From Pseudolabrys taiwanensis (GTDB lineage: Bacteria > Pseudomonadota > Alphaproteobacteria > Rhizobiales > Xanthobacteraceae): a stretch of DNA of 64,000 nucleotides. This document shows positions 37,200 to 47,151 of the stretch, piece by piece (position 1 is the stretch's first letter; each line of letters begins with the position of its first letter). Location: assembly GCF_003367395.1 (NCBI RefSeq), contig NZ_CP031417.1, forward strand, positions 434,001-498,000, given 5' to 3'. The translations under genes and the position numbers were made by a program. A model generated the notes under the pieces. That model had not been told where the DNA came from. It worked only from the letters and a program-made list of their open reading frames with translations, and ran no database searches.

Positions 37200-38303
37200 A
37201 TGCGTGAAAGTCACTTGAATGCAGTTCAATGTAATGTAAGCTCTGGAAAATCCGGTGCAGAAGGGTTCCTTCGCGGAATTTCCAGACGCCGGCTCGGCTT
37301 CGGGATCGCCACGGCTATGCTGTTGGCGGCAGGTGCCTTTGCGCCCGCGGCTCGTGCCGAGACCAAGAACGTCAAGATCATGATGGACTGGATCATCCAG
37401 GGCACGCATGCGCCGTTCTTCATTGCCGAGAAAAAGGGCTACTTCAAAGACGCCGGGGTGACGGTGGACGCCATCGACGCCGGCAAGGGCGCGACCAACG
37501 TGGCCGTGAGCGTTGCCGGCGGCGCCTATCAGTTCGGCTGGGTCGACCTGCCGTCGATGATCCGCTTCAACGCCATGAATCCATCCTCGCCGCTGATCGC
37601 CGTCTACATCAGCTTCGACGACACGCCGCTGGCGGTGGTCACGCGCGCCGACGCCGGCATCAAGAAGCCGGCCGATCTCGACGGCAAGAAGATCGCGGGC
37701 GGTCCGGGCACGGCAGTGCACGACACCATCTCGATTCTGCTGAAGGCTGCCAAGGTGGAGAACGTGAAGGTCGACTGGGTGAATGTGCAGCCGCAGCTTT
37801 TCGGCCCCATGCTCAAGCGCGGCGAGGTTGTCGGTACCGGTGGCTTTACCAATTCGAATGTGCCGGCGGCGCTCGAGATCGGCTTCAAGATGAACGAACT
37901 GTCGGTGATCAAGTACGCTGACTTCGGCGCGGATATGTACGGCCTTGCCTTGGTCACCACGAAGAAATTCGCCGACGAGAATCCGGAGACCGTGAAGGGT
38001 GTGGTCGCCGCGCTCAACAAGGGCACGAAGGACACCATCGCCAATCCGGACGCGGCGCTGGCGGTGATGAAGGATCGTGATCCGATGATGAAGCTCGACA
38101 TCGAGAAGGTGCGGCTCGGTCTGGCGTTGGAGTTGACCAAGACCAAGTATGTCGAGAAGAACGGCTTGAGCGTCATCGATCCCAAGAAGCTTCAGTTCAC
38201 CATCGATGCGATCACCGAGGCTTACAAGCTGCCGAGCAAGCCGGAGCCGGCGACCGTGTACACCGAGAAGTTCCTGCCGCCGATCGCCGAGCGCAAGCTC
38301 TGA
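37200..38303 (+). CDS. ABC transporter substrate-binding protein, NMT1/THI5-SsuA type
   Basis: 367 aa. A long N-region with twin arginines (SRRRLGFGIATAMLL) precedes cleavage near ARAE (residue 57). The mature domain begins VKIMMDWIIQGTHAPFFIAEKKGYF, the NMT1/THI5 signature position where the binding pocket starts. AGGAG precedes the ATG. It is separated from its permease and ATPase but divergent from their operon. Family members bind pyrimidine precursors, riboflavin, sulfonates or aromatic acids, so the ligand is open. Confidence 0.88.
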   Translation: MRESHLNAVQCNVSSGKSGAEGFLRGISRRRLGFGIATAMLLAAGAFAPAARAETKNVKIMMDWIIQGTHAPFFIAEKKGYFKDAGVTVDAIDAGKGATNVAVSVAGGAYQFGWVDLPSMIRFNAMNPSSPLIAVYISFDDTPLAVVTRADAGIKKPADLDGKKIAGGPGTAVHDTISILLKAAKVENVKVDWVNVQPQLFGPMLKRGEVVGTGGFTNSNVPAALEIGFKMNELSVIKYADFGADMYGLALVTTKKFADENPETVKGVVAALNKGTKDTIANPDAALAVMKDRDPMMKLDIEKVRLGLALELTKTKYVEKNGLSVIDPKKLQFTIDAITEAYKLPSKPEPATVYTEKFLPPIAERKL

Positions 38304-38327
38304 GGCTCGTCAGTGCGACGGGCGTGA

Positions 38328-38359
38328 GGGCGGGGCGCAAGACGGTTTGCGCCCCGCCC
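38328..38359 (+). terminator. Perfect 13-bp GC hairpin after the binding-protein gene
   Basis: GGGCGGGGCGCAA pairs with TTGCGCCCCGCCC around a 6-base loop, 25 bp past the stop. The T-run is absent (ATTGTGG follows), so it is a weak intrinsic terminator or an mRNA-stabilising hairpin. It separates the binding protein from the regulator gene. Confidence 0.6.
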
Positions 38360-38445
38360 ATTGTGGATCGCGCCCGGGCTTTCGCTTTGCTATTGTCGAT
38401 GGCCATGTCTATCCCAAACAATCACGAACCACCTGACCGGGATAT

Positions 38446-39111
38446 ATGAGCAAACGAAGCGTGCGCCCCGGCCGTCCCAGGACGGCTGCTAAAGCGGCCA
38501 GGACTGGCGCAAGAGACAAAGCGCCGACGAAGAGAGCGAACGGCGCCGCCGACCAGCCCGCGGCGCTCGGCATCAAGCTCAAGCACGCGCGCATGGTCCT
38601 GGGCATCACGCTCAAGGAACTGGCCGAACGCGCGAAGTGCTCGGAAAGCATGTTGTCGAAGATCGAGAACGACAAGGCCATGCCCTCGTTCGGCACGCTG
38701 CATCGGGTCGCCAAGGTGCTCGGCACCAATATCTCGGAGCTTTACTCGGCGCCGAGCGCCGACGACCGGATCGTATCGAAGGCGAGCGAGCGGCCGGTGC
38801 TGATGACGGACAACCTGCGCACCGGCAAAGGCATCCAGATGGAGCGGCTGATCCCCTACAGCCGCGAGCACCTGCTGCAAGGCAATATCCATCGCATCGC
38901 GCCGGGCGGCGGCAGCGAGGCCATCGTCCACGCCGGCGAGGAGATCGGCTATGTGCTCGAAGGCGAGATCGAACTGGTGATCGATGGCAGGCGCCACCGC
39001 GCCAAAGCCGGCGACTCGTTCCACTTCCGCTCCGAACTGCCGCATTCGTACAAGAACGTCGGATCGAAACCGGCGCGCGTGCTCTGGGTCAGCACCCCGC
39101 CGACGTTTTGA
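38446..39111 (+). CDS. XRE-family regulator with C-terminal cupin (PuuR/SutR-like)
   Basis: 221 aa. A basic, Ala-rich N-terminal tail (1-40) precedes an XRE HTH (about 42-100, LKHARMVLGITLKELAERA, CSESMLSKIEND, SFGTLHRVAKVLG) and a cupin-2 sensor domain (about 140-215, HAGEEIGYVLEGEIELVI, AGDSFHF, PHSYKN). Proteins of this design repress or activate amine and sulfur catabolic genes in response to a ligand in the cupin. Its position next to the importer genes suggests it controls the divergent 37-kb promoters. Confidence 0.88.
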   Translation: MSKRSVRPGRPRTAAKAARTGARDKAPTKRANGAADQPAALGIKLKHARMVLGITLKELAERAKCSESMLSKIENDKAMPSFGTLHRVAKVLGTNISELYSAPSADDRIVSKASERPVLMTDNLRTGKGIQMERLIPYSREHLLQGNIHRIAPGGGSEAIVHAGEEIGYVLEGEIELVIDGRRHRAKAGDSFHFRSELPHSYKNVGSKPARVLWVSTPPTF

Positions 39112-39305
39112 GCCAGCTCCATTGACAGGAGTGCTCGCTCGGCGCCGGGCGGCGCGTATTCCACGCACGCGGAGACTCACGGTCTAGTTTGCGAACTAAA
39201 CGCGGGTGGCGGGGACTTTGCCGGCAAGCGAAAAGGCTCGATTTTCCGTTGCTGCTGCTCTGTCGCTTGTTCGGTCTACGATGCTGCACTTGGTGGCCGC
39301 TCGCG

Positions 39306-40634
39306 TCAAGGCCCGGCCTGCTGCGCGTCTCTGTTGCGGCTGCGGATGAACATCATCGCGAGGATGGTGCAGACGGCACCCGACAGAAGATAAGCACCGG
39401 CCGAGATCAGCCCGAAATTGGCGGCCAGAAGAAGTGCGGCGAGCGGCGCAAAACCGGCGCCGAACAGCCACGCAAGGTCGGCAGTCAACGCGGACGAGGT
39501 GTAGCGATAATTCTTGGAAAACTGCGAGGCGACGGCACCGGACGATTGCCCGAATGAAAGGCCGAGCAGAATGAATCCCACGATCATGTAGATGCTCTCG
39601 CCGACAATGCCGGCATCGAGCAACTGCGGCGCAAACCCGCTGTAAGCGGCGATCGCGATCGCGGAAGACAGGAGAAGGGAGCGGCGCCCCACGCGGTCGG
39701 CGATCAGGCCTGATGCGACGATCGCGGCCGTGCCGAATACCGCGCCGACCGCTTCGATGATCAGGAAGCGCGCCGGGTTCTCCTGCGTGTAGAGAAACAC
39801 CCACGATAGCGGAAACACCGTGACCATGTGAAAGAGCGCAAAGCTGGCCAGCGGCGCAAAAGCGCCGATTGCGATGTTTTTGCCTTCGTGCCGGATAGAT
39901 TTGATAACCGGAGCGGGATGAAGGTCGCGCGTATCGAACAATCTCGCGTAATCCGGCGTCACCACGATCCGCAGACGTGCAAACAGCGCCACCACGTTGA
40001 TGGCGAAAGCGACGAAGAACGGATAGCGCCAGCCCCAACTGAAAAAATCGTCAGCGGAGAGGTTGCCGGCGAAGAAAGCAAAAAGCCCGGCGGCAACCAT
40101 CAAGCCGAGCGGGGCGCCGAGTTGCGGAATCATCGCATACCAGCCGCGCTTGTGAGGCGGCGAATTGATCGCCAGCAGGGAGGCGAGGCCATCCCATGCG
40201 CCGCCCCAGGCAAGGCCCTGTCCAATGCGAGCGGCGGCGAGAAAGGCCGCGGAGAAAACCCCGATATCTTCGTACCCCGGCAAGAATGCGATGGCGACCG
40301 TCGATGTTCCAAGAAGGAACAGCGCGATGATCAGCTTCACACCCTTGCCGTGGCGGCGATCCACGGCTGTGAAAATCGCCGTTCCAAAGGGCCGCGCGAT
40401 GAAGGCGAGCGCAAAGATCGAAAATGAAAGAAGCGTCGCAGTAAGCGCGTCGTGGTGTGGGAACACGAGGCGAGGAAACACGATGACCGAGGCGATGGCA
40501 TAGACGAAAAAATCGAAGAACTCGGACGTACGGCCGATGACGACGCCAATGGAGATTTCAGCCGGATTGGCTTGGTCGTGACGGCTGTGGAATTGGCCGA
40601 CGTCTTGGTCGGCCGTGGCGGCGGCGTGAGGCAT
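39306..40634 (-). CDS. MFS transporter, metabolite:H+ symporter (MHS) type
   Basis: 442 aa with 12 predicted membrane helices. The N-terminal signature GVVIGRTSEFFDFFVYAIASVI and the loop RPFGTAIFTAVDRRHGKG are typical of the ShiA/ProP-like MHS branch, which imports organic acids, shikimate or betaines with protons. RTSEFFD replaces the more common GTxxEWYDF but keeps spacing. A palindrome CCAGCGCTGG (40641-40650) sits just before the start codon. Single gene, divergent from the cyo operon; substrate unknown. Confidence 0.85.
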   Translation of the reverse strand: MPHAAATADQDVGQFHSRHDQANPAEISIGVVIGRTSEFFDFFVYAIASVIVFPRLVFPHHDALTATLLSFSIFALAFIARPFGTAIFTAVDRRHGKGVKLIIALFLLGTSTVAIAFLPGYEDIGVFSAAFLAAARIGQGLAWGGAWDGLASLLAINSPPHKRGWYAMIPQLGAPLGLMVAAGLFAFFAGNLSADDFFSWGWRYPFFVAFAINVVALFARLRIVVTPDYARLFDTRDLHPAPVIKSIRHEGKNIAIGAFAPLASFALFHMVTVFPLSWVFLYTQENPARFLIIEAVGAVFGTAAIVASGLIADRVGRRSLLLSSAIAIAAYSGFAPQLLDAGIVGESIYMIVGFILLGLSFGQSSGAVASQFSKNYRYTSSALTADLAWLFGAGFAPLAALLLAANFGLISAGAYLLSGAVCTILAMMFIRSRNRDAQQAGP

Positions 40635-40713
40635 GTTCTTCCAGCGCTGGGAAACCGGGCGTTATTGTAATGCGCGCCCACTGTAATTTGCCTCCGTTTC
40701 GCGAACAGGGGGC

Positions 40714-40732
40714 ATTGGACAAATTGTCCAAT
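40714..40732. promoter_or_regulatory. Perfect 19-bp palindrome ATTGGACAAATTGTCCAAT
   Basis: Nine-base perfect arms around one central base, 62 bp before the cyoA start codon and 80 bp before the divergent MHS transporter gene. It is very likely an operator. It does not match the FNR/FixK box or the half-sites I know for RirA or Irr. Its length and symmetry suit an Rrf2- or MarR-type dimer, which is only a guess. Confidence 0.75.
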
Positions 40733-40794
40733 ACCGCCCTTGCTGCACTGCATCTAGTGGTTGGCCCATCGAGAGAATTTTCGGTGGACCGCCC

Positions 40795-41955
40795 GTGAGA
40801 CTGCTTAAAATTTGTGCGCTGCTCTGCCTTTGCGTAGCGGTCAGCGGTTGCAAATTCGTTGTCCTCAATCCATCCGGCGACGTGGCCGGACAGCAGCGCG
40901 ATCTCGTGCTGATTTCGACCGTGCTGATGCTCCTCATCATCGTGCCGGTCATGGCGATGACTGTGTACTTCGCATGGCGCTATCGGCAGACGAACACGTC
41001 GGCCCGTTACGAGCCCGAGTGGCATCATTCGACGCGGCTCGAACTCGTGATCTGGGCGGCGCCGTTGCTGATCATCATTTGTCTCGGCGCGCTGACCTGG
41101 ATGGGAACGCACCTCCTCGATCCCTACCGCACGCTAGGCCGGATCGATGCGGGCCGGTCGGTGCCGGCGAACGCCAAGCCTCTCGTCGTAAACGTCGTCG
41201 CGCTGGACTGGAAGTGGCTGTTCATTCTGCCGGAGCAGGGAATTGCCACCGTCAACGAATTGGCCGCGCCGGTCGACCGTCCCATCAGCTTCCGCATCAC
41301 GTCGGCTTCCGTGATGAACTCTTTCTACATCCCGGCGCTGGCGGGCCAGGTCTACGCGATGGCCGGCATGGAAACGAAGCTCCACGCCGTCATCAACAAG
41401 CCGGGTGTTTATGAAGGCTTCTCCGCCAACTACAGCGGAGCAGGCTTCTCGCACATGCGTTTCGAGTTTCATGGCATGACCGCCGGCGATTTCGATGCGT
41501 GGGTCGCTTCGGCGAGGGCACATGGCGGGACTCTGAACCGAGCGCGGTACCTCGAGCTCGAGCGCCCTTCCGAGAAAGAGCCGGTCCAACGTTACGCCAA
41601 TGTCGACCCTGATCTTTACAAGGCGATCCTCAATATGTGCGTTCAGCCGGGCAAGATGTGCATGAGCGAAATGATGGCCATCGATGCCAAGGGCGGCTTG
41701 GGGTTGGCTGGAGTCAACAACACCTTGCCCCTCATGTATGACAAATACGGACGCCATCCCGCCGCCTTTGCGTCGCTTCCATCCTATGTTGCGGGGATTT
41801 GCAACATCGAAGACCTGGATATCCGGATGCCGGGCGCGCTTGCCGCGCCGCGTAAAATGACGCCCGTCTTTGGCGCCGGGCTTAAGGCACCCGCCTTGTT
41901 GCCGGCGTGGCCGCCGCGACGGTCGACCCTGGCGGACACGCGATCTTCATCCTAG
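40795..41955 (+). CDS. cyoA: Cytochrome bo3-type ubiquinol oxidase subunit II
   Basis: 386 aa. The lipoprotein signal has a lipobox ending VSGC (Cys19), then two membrane helices (about 40-62 and 82-104) and the cupredoxin domain. The CuA-type ligand set of cytochrome c oxidase is absent, as in quinol oxidases ([21 protein letters not shown]). The C-terminal extension (about 255-386) contains [13 protein letters not shown] and an unusual Pro/Ser-rich tail. GTG start. First gene of a seven-gene operon; subunit II helps anchor and assemble the oxidase. Confidence 0.93.
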   Translation: MRLLKICALLCLCVAVSGCKFVVLNPSGDVAGQQRDLVLISTVLMLLIIVPVMAMTVYFAWRYRQTNTSARYEPEWHHSTRLELVIWAAPLLIIICLGALTWMGTHLLDPYRTLGRIDAGRSVPANAKPLVVNVVALDWKWLFILPEQGIATVNELAAPVDRPISFRITSASVMNSFYIPALAGQVYAMAGMETKLHAVINKPGVYEGFSANYSGAGFSHMRFEFHGMTAGDFDAWVASARAHGGTLNRARYLELERPSEKEPVQRYANVDPDLYKAILNMCVQPGKMCMSEMMAIDAKGGLGLAGVNNTLPLMYDKYGRHPAAFASLPSYVAGICNIEDLDIRMPGALAAPRKMTPVFGAGLKAPALLPAWPPRRSTLADTRSSS

Positions 41956-41962
41956 GCAGCCC

Positions 41963-43966
41963 ATGTTTGACAGTTCTCATCTGATTAGATCGATCTTCGG
42001 CCGCTTGTCGTGGGAATCGCTGCCGCTGCAAGAGCCTATCGTGGTGGCCACGTTCGTGGTCGTGGCGCTGGGTGGCGTGGCCCTGCTCAGCGCGATCACT
42101 TATTTCCGCCTTTGGGGCTATCTGTGGCGCGAGTGGTTTACATCCGTCGATCACAAGCGCATCGGCATCATGTATATGATCCTCGGGATTGTGATGCTGT
42201 TGCGCGGGTTCTCTGACGCAATCATGATGCGCATCCAACAGGCCATCGCCTTCAACGGCTCCGAAGGCTATCTCAACGCCCATCACTACGATCAGATTTT
42301 CACCGCGCACGGCGTGATCATGATCTTCTTTGTCGCCATGCCGTTGGTGACGGGCTTGATGAACTTCGTCATGCCGCTGCAGATCGGCGCGCGGGACGTG
42401 TCGTTTCCGTTCCTCAACAATTTCAGCTTCTGGATGACCGCGGGCGGCGCGATCCTTGTGATGATGTCGCTGTTCATCGGCGAATTCGCGCGCACCGGTT
42501 GGCTGGCCTATCCGCCGCTTTCCAATATCGGCTACAGCCCCGATGTCGGCGTCGATTACTACATCTGGGCGCTGCAGGTGGCGGGCGTGGGCACGACGCT
42601 GTCGGGCATCAATCTGATATGCACCATCGTCAAGATGCGCGCGCCCGGCATGACGATGATGAAGATGCCCGTGTTCACCTGGACGGCATTGTGCACGAAC
42701 ATCCTTATCGTCGCCTCGTTTCCCGTGCTGACGGCGGTGCTCGCCCTGCTGTCGTTGGATCGTTACGTGGGGACGAACTTCTTTACGAACGACTTCGGCG
42801 GCAATCCGATGTTTTACGTCAACCTGATCTGGATATGGGGACATCCGGAGGTCTACATCCTCATCCTGCCGGCGTTTGGCATCTTCTCGGAAGTCGTGTC
42901 GACGTTTTGCGGCAAGAGGCTGTTCGGCTACACATCGATGGTCTATGCGACCGTCGTGATCACGATCCTGTCCTATCTCGTGTGGCTCCATCACTTCTTC
43001 ACGATGGGGTCCGGCGCGAGCGTGAACTCGTTCTTCGGTATCACGACGATGATCATATCGATCCCGACGGGCGCCAAGATATTCAACTGGCTGTTCACGA
43101 TGTATCGGGGGCGCATCCGTTTCGAGCTGCCGATGATGTGGACGCTGGCCTTCATGCTGACGTTCGTCGTTGGGGGCATGACCGGCGTGTTGCTTGCGGT
43201 GCCGCCGGCCGATTTCGTGCTGCACAACAGCCTCTTCCTGGTGGCGCACTTCCACAATGTCATTATCGGCGGCGTGCTATTCGGACTGTTCGCCGGTATC
43301 GCCTATTGGTGGCCGAAAGCGTTCGGTTTCAGGCTCGATCCGTTCTGGGGGAAGATGTCCTTCTGGTTCTGGGTGTCGGGATTCTGGTTCGCCTTCATGC
43401 CGCTCTACGTTCTCGGCTTGATGGGCGTCACCCGTCGGCTGCGCGTGTTCGAGGACCCGTCGCTGCAGATCTGGTTCATCATTGCCGGCTTTGGCGCGTT
43501 CCTGATCCTGCTCGGCATCATCTTCTTTCTTGTCCAGATCGCGGTCAGCATCCTTCGTCGCGAGCAACTCCGCGACACGACCGGAGACCCCTGGAACGGG
43601 CGGACGCTCGAATGGGCGACATCGTCGCCGCCGCCGAACTACAACTTCGCCTTCACGCCGGTCGTCTACGACAACGACGCCTGGTACGACATGAAGCAGC
43701 GCGGCTATCAGCGGCCGCTGGGCGGCTTCAAGCCCATCCACATGCCGGGCAACACCGGGACGGGGATCATTCTCGCCGGCCTCAGCACGGCGCTTGCGTT
43801 CGGGCTGATCTGGTACATGTGGTGGCTTGCCGCCGCGAGCTTCATCGCGCTCCTCGCCGTCGCGATCCATCATACCTTCAACTACCATCGGGATTACCAG
43901 ATTTCGTCCGATACGGTGGAGGGGATCGAGAGTGCGCGCACCCGTCTTCTCGGTACGGGAGGCTAA
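41963..43966 (+). CDS. cyoB: Cytochrome bo3-type ubiquinol oxidase subunit I
   Basis: 667 aa, close to the 663 of E. coli. Haem-copper oxidase core: [11 protein letters not shown] carries the low-spin haem His, [13 protein letters not shown] the CuB His and cross-linked Tyr (about residue 294), WLHHFFTMG the other CuB histidines and HFHNVIIGG the high-spin and low-spin haem ligands. About 15 membrane helices. It reduces O2 to water and pumps protons using ubiquinol. ATG 41963 lies 7 bp past the cyoA stop; longer frames would run through cyoA. Confidence 0.96.
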   Translation: MFDSSHLIRSIFGRLSWESLPLQEPIVVATFVVVALGGVALLSAITYFRLWGYLWREWFTSVDHKRIGIMYMILGIVMLLRGFSDAIMMRIQQAIAFNGSEGYLNAHHYDQIFTAHGVIMIFFVAMPLVTGLMNFVMPLQIGARDVSFPFLNNFSFWMTAGGAILVMMSLFIGEFARTGWLAYPPLSNIGYSPDVGVDYYIWALQVAGVGTTLSGINLICTIVKMRAPGMTMMKMPVFTWTALCTNILIVASFPVLTAVLALLSLDRYVGTNFFTNDFGGNPMFYVNLIWIWGHPEVYILILPAFGIFSEVVSTFCGKRLFGYTSMVYATVVITILSYLVWLHHFFTMGSGASVNSFFGITTMIISIPTGAKIFNWLFTMYRGRIRFELPMMWTLAFMLTFVVGGMTGVLLAVPPADFVLHNSLFLVAHFHNVIIGGVLFGLFAGIAYWWPKAFGFRLDPFWGKMSFWFWVSGFWFAFMPLYVLGLMGVTRRLRVFEDPSLQIWFIIAGFGAFLILLGIIFFLVQIAVSILRREQLRDTTGDPWNGRTLEWATSSPPPNYNFAFTPVVYDNDAWYDMKQRGYQRPLGGFKPIHMPGNTGTGIILAGLSTALAFGLIWYMWWLAAASFIALLAVAIHHTFNYHRDYQISSDTVEGIESARTRLLGTGG

Positions 43967-43971
43967 GCGTC

Positions 43972-44601
43972 ATGACGGTCATCGCAACTCAGCCGCAATC
44001 GACAGAGCCGGTCTTTCACCTGGAGGACGAGCACGCGCACGCCGACGGCGCCAGCACGATGCTCGGCTTCTGGATCTACCTCATGAGCGACTGCCTGATC
44101 TTCGCGATCCTGTTCGCGACGTTCGGGGTTCTCGGCGGCAATTATGCCGCCGGTCCGGCGCCGAAGGATTTATTCGATCTCGATCTCGTCGCGATCAACA
44201 CCGCGATGCTTCTGTTTTCGTCCATCACTTACGGCTTCGCCATGCTGGCCATGGAGAAAGGCAAGGTCGGATCGACGCAAATCTGGCTCGCGGTAACCGG
44301 AGTGTTCGGGCTGTGCTTTCTCGGTATTGAGCTCTTCGAGTTCGCGCACATGATCGGGGAGGGCGCCACGCCGCAGCGCAGCGCGTTCCTATCCTCGTTT
44401 TTCACGCTGGTCGGTACGCACGGCCTGCACGTCACGTTCGGCCTGGTCTGGCTGGTCACGCTCATGGCGCAGGTTGCCGTACATGGGCTCATTCCGGCCA
44501 ACCGCAGGCGGTTGATGTGCCTGAGCATGTTCTGGCATTTCCTCGACGTGGTGTGGATCGGGGTTTTCACGTTTGTCTATCTGATGGGAATGCTGCGATG
44601 A
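43972..44601 (+). CDS. cyoC: Cytochrome bo3-type ubiquinol oxidase subunit III
   Basis: 209 aa with five predicted membrane helices, the length and topology of CyoC. Motifs GFWIYLMSDCLIFAILFATF, GTHGLHVTFGLVW and FWHFLDVVWIGVF are those of the haem-copper oxidase subunit III family. A GGGAGG ribosome site precedes the ATG at 43972, and the gene overlaps cyoD by 4 bp. Confidence 0.95.
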   Translation: MTVIATQPQSTEPVFHLEDEHAHADGASTMLGFWIYLMSDCLIFAILFATFGVLGGNYAAGPAPKDLFDLDLVAINTAMLLFSSITYGFAMLAMEKGKVGSTQIWLAVTGVFGLCFLGIELFEFAHMIGEGATPQRSAFLSSFFTLVGTHGLHVTFGLVWLVTLMAQVAVHGLIPANRRRLMCLSMFWHFLDVVWIGVFTFVYLMGMLR

Positions 44602-44969
44602 GCGCAAACGCCGGAATGCATCACGGGGGTCATGAGGCGCCCGAGGGGCACGCGACCTTGCGCGGTTATGTGACTGGGTTCGCGCTTTCGGTCATCCTCA
44701 CGGCTATCCCTTTCTGGCTGGTGATGGACAATGTGCTGGGCAACAAGCAGGCGGCCGCGGTTGTCATCATGGTGTTCGCCGCCGCCCAGGTCGTCGTCCA
44801 CATGATCTATTTCCTGCATATGAACAGCCGAGCCGAACAGGGATGGACCATGCTGGCGCTGATCTTCACGATCGTCATGGTCGTTATCGCCCTGAGCGGC
44901 TCGCTTTGGGTGATGTATCACCTCAACGCCAACATGATGCCCGTTCACGATATGAGAAGCATGCCGTGA
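44598..44969 (+). CDS. cyoD: Cytochrome bo3-type ubiquinol oxidase subunit IV
   Basis: 123 aa with a His-rich N-terminus (HHGGHEAPEGH) and three membrane helices, ending with a Met-rich tail. Motifs LRGYVTGFALSVILTAIPFW and VHMIYFLHMN fit CyoD, which supports assembly of the binuclear centre. Coupled to cyoC by ATGA and to the next gene by GTGA. Confidence 0.93.
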   Translation: MSANAGMHHGGHEAPEGHATLRGYVTGFALSVILTAIPFWLVMDNVLGNKQAAAVVIMVFAAAQVVVHMIYFLHMNSRAEQGWTMLALIFTIVMVVIALSGSLWVMYHLNANMMPVHDMRSMP

Positions 44970-45775
44970 GCTCTGACGGGAGAGTATCCCGGGGGCTATT
45001 TCTATTTCTGACCGTGGCGGCGGCTGTCGGCTTTACCGCGCTGGGTGTCTGGCAACTCGAGCGGCGGGTCTGGAAGCTGGACCTGATACACAGCGTCGAG
45101 AACCGCATTCACGGGGTGGCGGAACCTGTCCCGGGGCGCACGTCGTGGCCGTCGATCAATCAAGCGGACGATGCGTACCGTCACGTCTATGTGGATGGGC
45201 GTTTTTTGCACGACCGCGAAACGCTGGTTCAGGCGGTAACGGAAAATGGGCCCGGTTTCTGGGTTTTGACTCCGCTGCAAACCAAAGACGGAGAGACGAT
45301 TCTCGTCAATCGCGGCTTCGTCTCGCCTGAACGGCGGAGCCGCTCCGCGCGCGCGGAAGGTCTTTCAAAGGGCGACGTGCGGGTAACCGGGCTGCTGCGC
45401 ATCAGCGAGCCGGGCGGCGGGTTTCTGCGAAGCAACGATCCGGATGCGGATCGATGGTACTCGCGGGACGTCGCGGCGATAGCCGGTGCGCGGCATCTGC
45501 CGGATGCGGCGCCGTTTTTTGTCGACGCCGACGCAACGCCCAATGCCGGTGGCTGGCCGGTCGGCGGGCTGACGGTTGTCGCTTTTCATAACAATCATCT
45601 CGTTTATGCATTCACGTGGTTTGCGCTGGCGCTGATGGCCGCGGGCGCGGCTCTGCGGCTCCTGCGCGGAGTTTGGTTACGGGAGGAGGAGCGCGTAAAC
45701 TCGCGGTTGCCTGGCCTTATCAGGCGGCAGTTCGGAAAGCGGCCGGCGGCTGCTTCGAGGCACTCGCGATGTTAG
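44966..45775 (+). CDS. SURF1 family oxidase assembly protein
   Basis: 269 aa with one helix at each end (about 12-30, VGFTALGVWQLERRVWK; and about 218-240, HLVYAFTWFALALM) and a periplasmic domain between, the SURF1/Shy1 layout. SURF1 proteins aid haem insertion into haem-copper oxidases. The GTG start overlaps the cyoD stop. It is placed inside the cyo operon, so its client is presumably this quinol oxidase rather than an aa3 oxidase. Its 3' end overlaps the kinase gene by 7 bp. Confidence 0.92.
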   Translation: MSSDGRVSRGLFLFLTVAAAVGFTALGVWQLERRVWKLDLIHSVENRIHGVAEPVPGRTSWPSINQADDAYRHVYVDGRFLHDRETLVQAVTENGPGFWVLTPLQTKDGETILVNRGFVSPERRSRSARAEGLSKGDVRVTGLLRISEPGGGFLRSNDPDADRWYSRDVAAIAGARHLPDAAPFFVDADATPNAGGWPVGGLTVVAFHNNHLVYAFTWFALALMAAGAALRLLRGVWLREEERVNSRLPGLIRRQFGKRPAAASRHSRC

Positions 45776-47151
45776 AGTCGATATGGCCCCAAAATCGCAA
45801 TCAAAACGCATCAGCCGAAGATGCGCCGTACCTGTGGACCACGGCGGACAGCCAGCAGGCATGGGGCTCGCCCGAACCCCGGGATGTGACCAATCGGAAG
45901 AATATGGCGCTCCTGATCCAGCTTCGCTGGACCGCGGTGATGGGCCAGATTGTTACGATCGGATTTGTTCAGCTGTGGCTGGGCATCAAGTTGCCTCTCG
46001 CGGCAATGGCGGCGGTGATTGCGGCTCTGGTCACGCTCAACGTCGTGAGCATGATTTGGACACGCCGACGCAAGGAGATCACCAGCCATGATTTGCTCCT
46101 CGCTCTCATGCTTGATGTCGCGGCGCTGACCGCTCAGCTTTATCTCAGCGGTGGAGCAAAGAATCCCTTCACGTCGCTTTATCTCCTGCAGATCACGCTC
46201 GGTGCGGTCCTGCTCGATGCCCGGTCGATCTGGTCGTTGGTTGTACTAACAACGGCCTCGCTTGTAGGGCTCACTGTCGCACATCGACCATTGCTGTTAC
46301 CGCAGCAGGGCATTGGCGACGATTTTAGTCTCTACATCACGGGCATGTGTATCGGCTTCCTGCTCAACGCCGTGCTACTTGTCGTGTTCGTCACGCGGAT
46401 CAATCGGAACTTGCGAGACCGTGATGCGCGCCTCGCGGCCATGCGCCAGCGCGCGGCGGAAGAAAGCCATATTGTCCGTATGGGTCTTCTTGCGTCGGGT
46501 GCCGCCCATGAACTTGGAACGCCACTTTCCTCGATCTCGGTGCTGCTGAGCGACTGGCGGCGTATGCCGGAGCTGGCCTCCCATCCGGATCTCATCGAGG
46601 ACATCGCCGAAATGGAGTCCTCGCTGAAGCGCTGCAAGGCAATTGTGACTGGGATTCTCGTCTCGGCGGGCGAGGCGCGGGGTGAAGGGTCGGCTGCGAC
46701 CACGGTTCATAAATTCGTGAACGGGCTCGCGGAAGAGTGGTCCAGCACCCGCTCCAAGAACACGCTTCATATTAAGAACGAATTCGGGGCCGATCTTGCG
46801 ATCGTGTCCGATGCTGCGCTCAAGCAGGTCGTCTTTAATGTCCTCGACAATGCGCTGGAGGCGTCTCCGGGATGGATCGAGCTTGCTGCCGGACGCTCGG
46901 GCGACGCGCTCGTGCTCGCTATCAGCGATGTCGGTCCCGGCTTCTCGTCGGAGACGCTGGCGCAGCTCGGCAAGCCTTACAACTCCAGCAAGGGGCGCCC
47001 GGGCGGCGGCCTCGGGCTGTTTCTTGTTGTCAATGTCATCCGCAAGCTGGGGGGCAAGGTCTCGGCGGAAAATCGGGCGGATGGCGGCGCGCGCGTGACC
47101 CTTACGTTGCCGCTGGCCACGCTCGCGATCGGAGGCGGCGATGCCGGATGA
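45769..47151 (+). CDS. regB: Redox-sensing histidine kinase, RegB/PrrB/ActS/RoxS type
   Basis: 460 aa. Six N-terminal membrane helices (about 48-208) include the quinone-sensing heptapeptide GGAKNPF (128-134) of RegB. The H-box reads AAHELGTPLSSISVLL with His247, and Cys289, 42 residues further on (LKRCKAIVTG), matches the position of the redox-active Cys of RegB (40 residues after its His). The ATP-binding domain has the N-box NVLDNALEA and G-boxes DVGPGF and GGGLGLFL. ATG 45769 overlaps the surf1 stop. It senses respiratory quinone redox state and should phosphorylate the next gene product. The symbol denotes the family; actS is the rhizobial name. Confidence 0.92.
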   Translation: MLESIWPQNRNQNASAEDAPYLWTTADSQQAWGSPEPRDVTNRKNMALLIQLRWTAVMGQIVTIGFVQLWLGIKLPLAAMAAVIAALVTLNVVSMIWTRRRKEITSHDLLLALMLDVAALTAQLYLSGGAKNPFTSLYLLQITLGAVLLDARSIWSLVVLTTASLVGLTVAHRPLLLPQQGIGDDFSLYITGMCIGFLLNAVLLVVFVTRINRNLRDRDARLAAMRQRAAEESHIVRMGLLASGAAHELGTPLSSISVLLSDWRRMPELASHPDLIEDIAEMESSLKRCKAIVTGILVSAGEARGEGSAATTVHKFVNGLAEEWSSTRSKNTLHIKNEFGADLAIVSDAALKQVVFNVLDNALEASPGWIELAAGRSGDALVLAISDVGPGFSSETLAQLGKPYNSSKGRPGGGLGLFLVVNVIRKLGGKVSAENRADGGARVTLTLPLATLAIGGGDAG

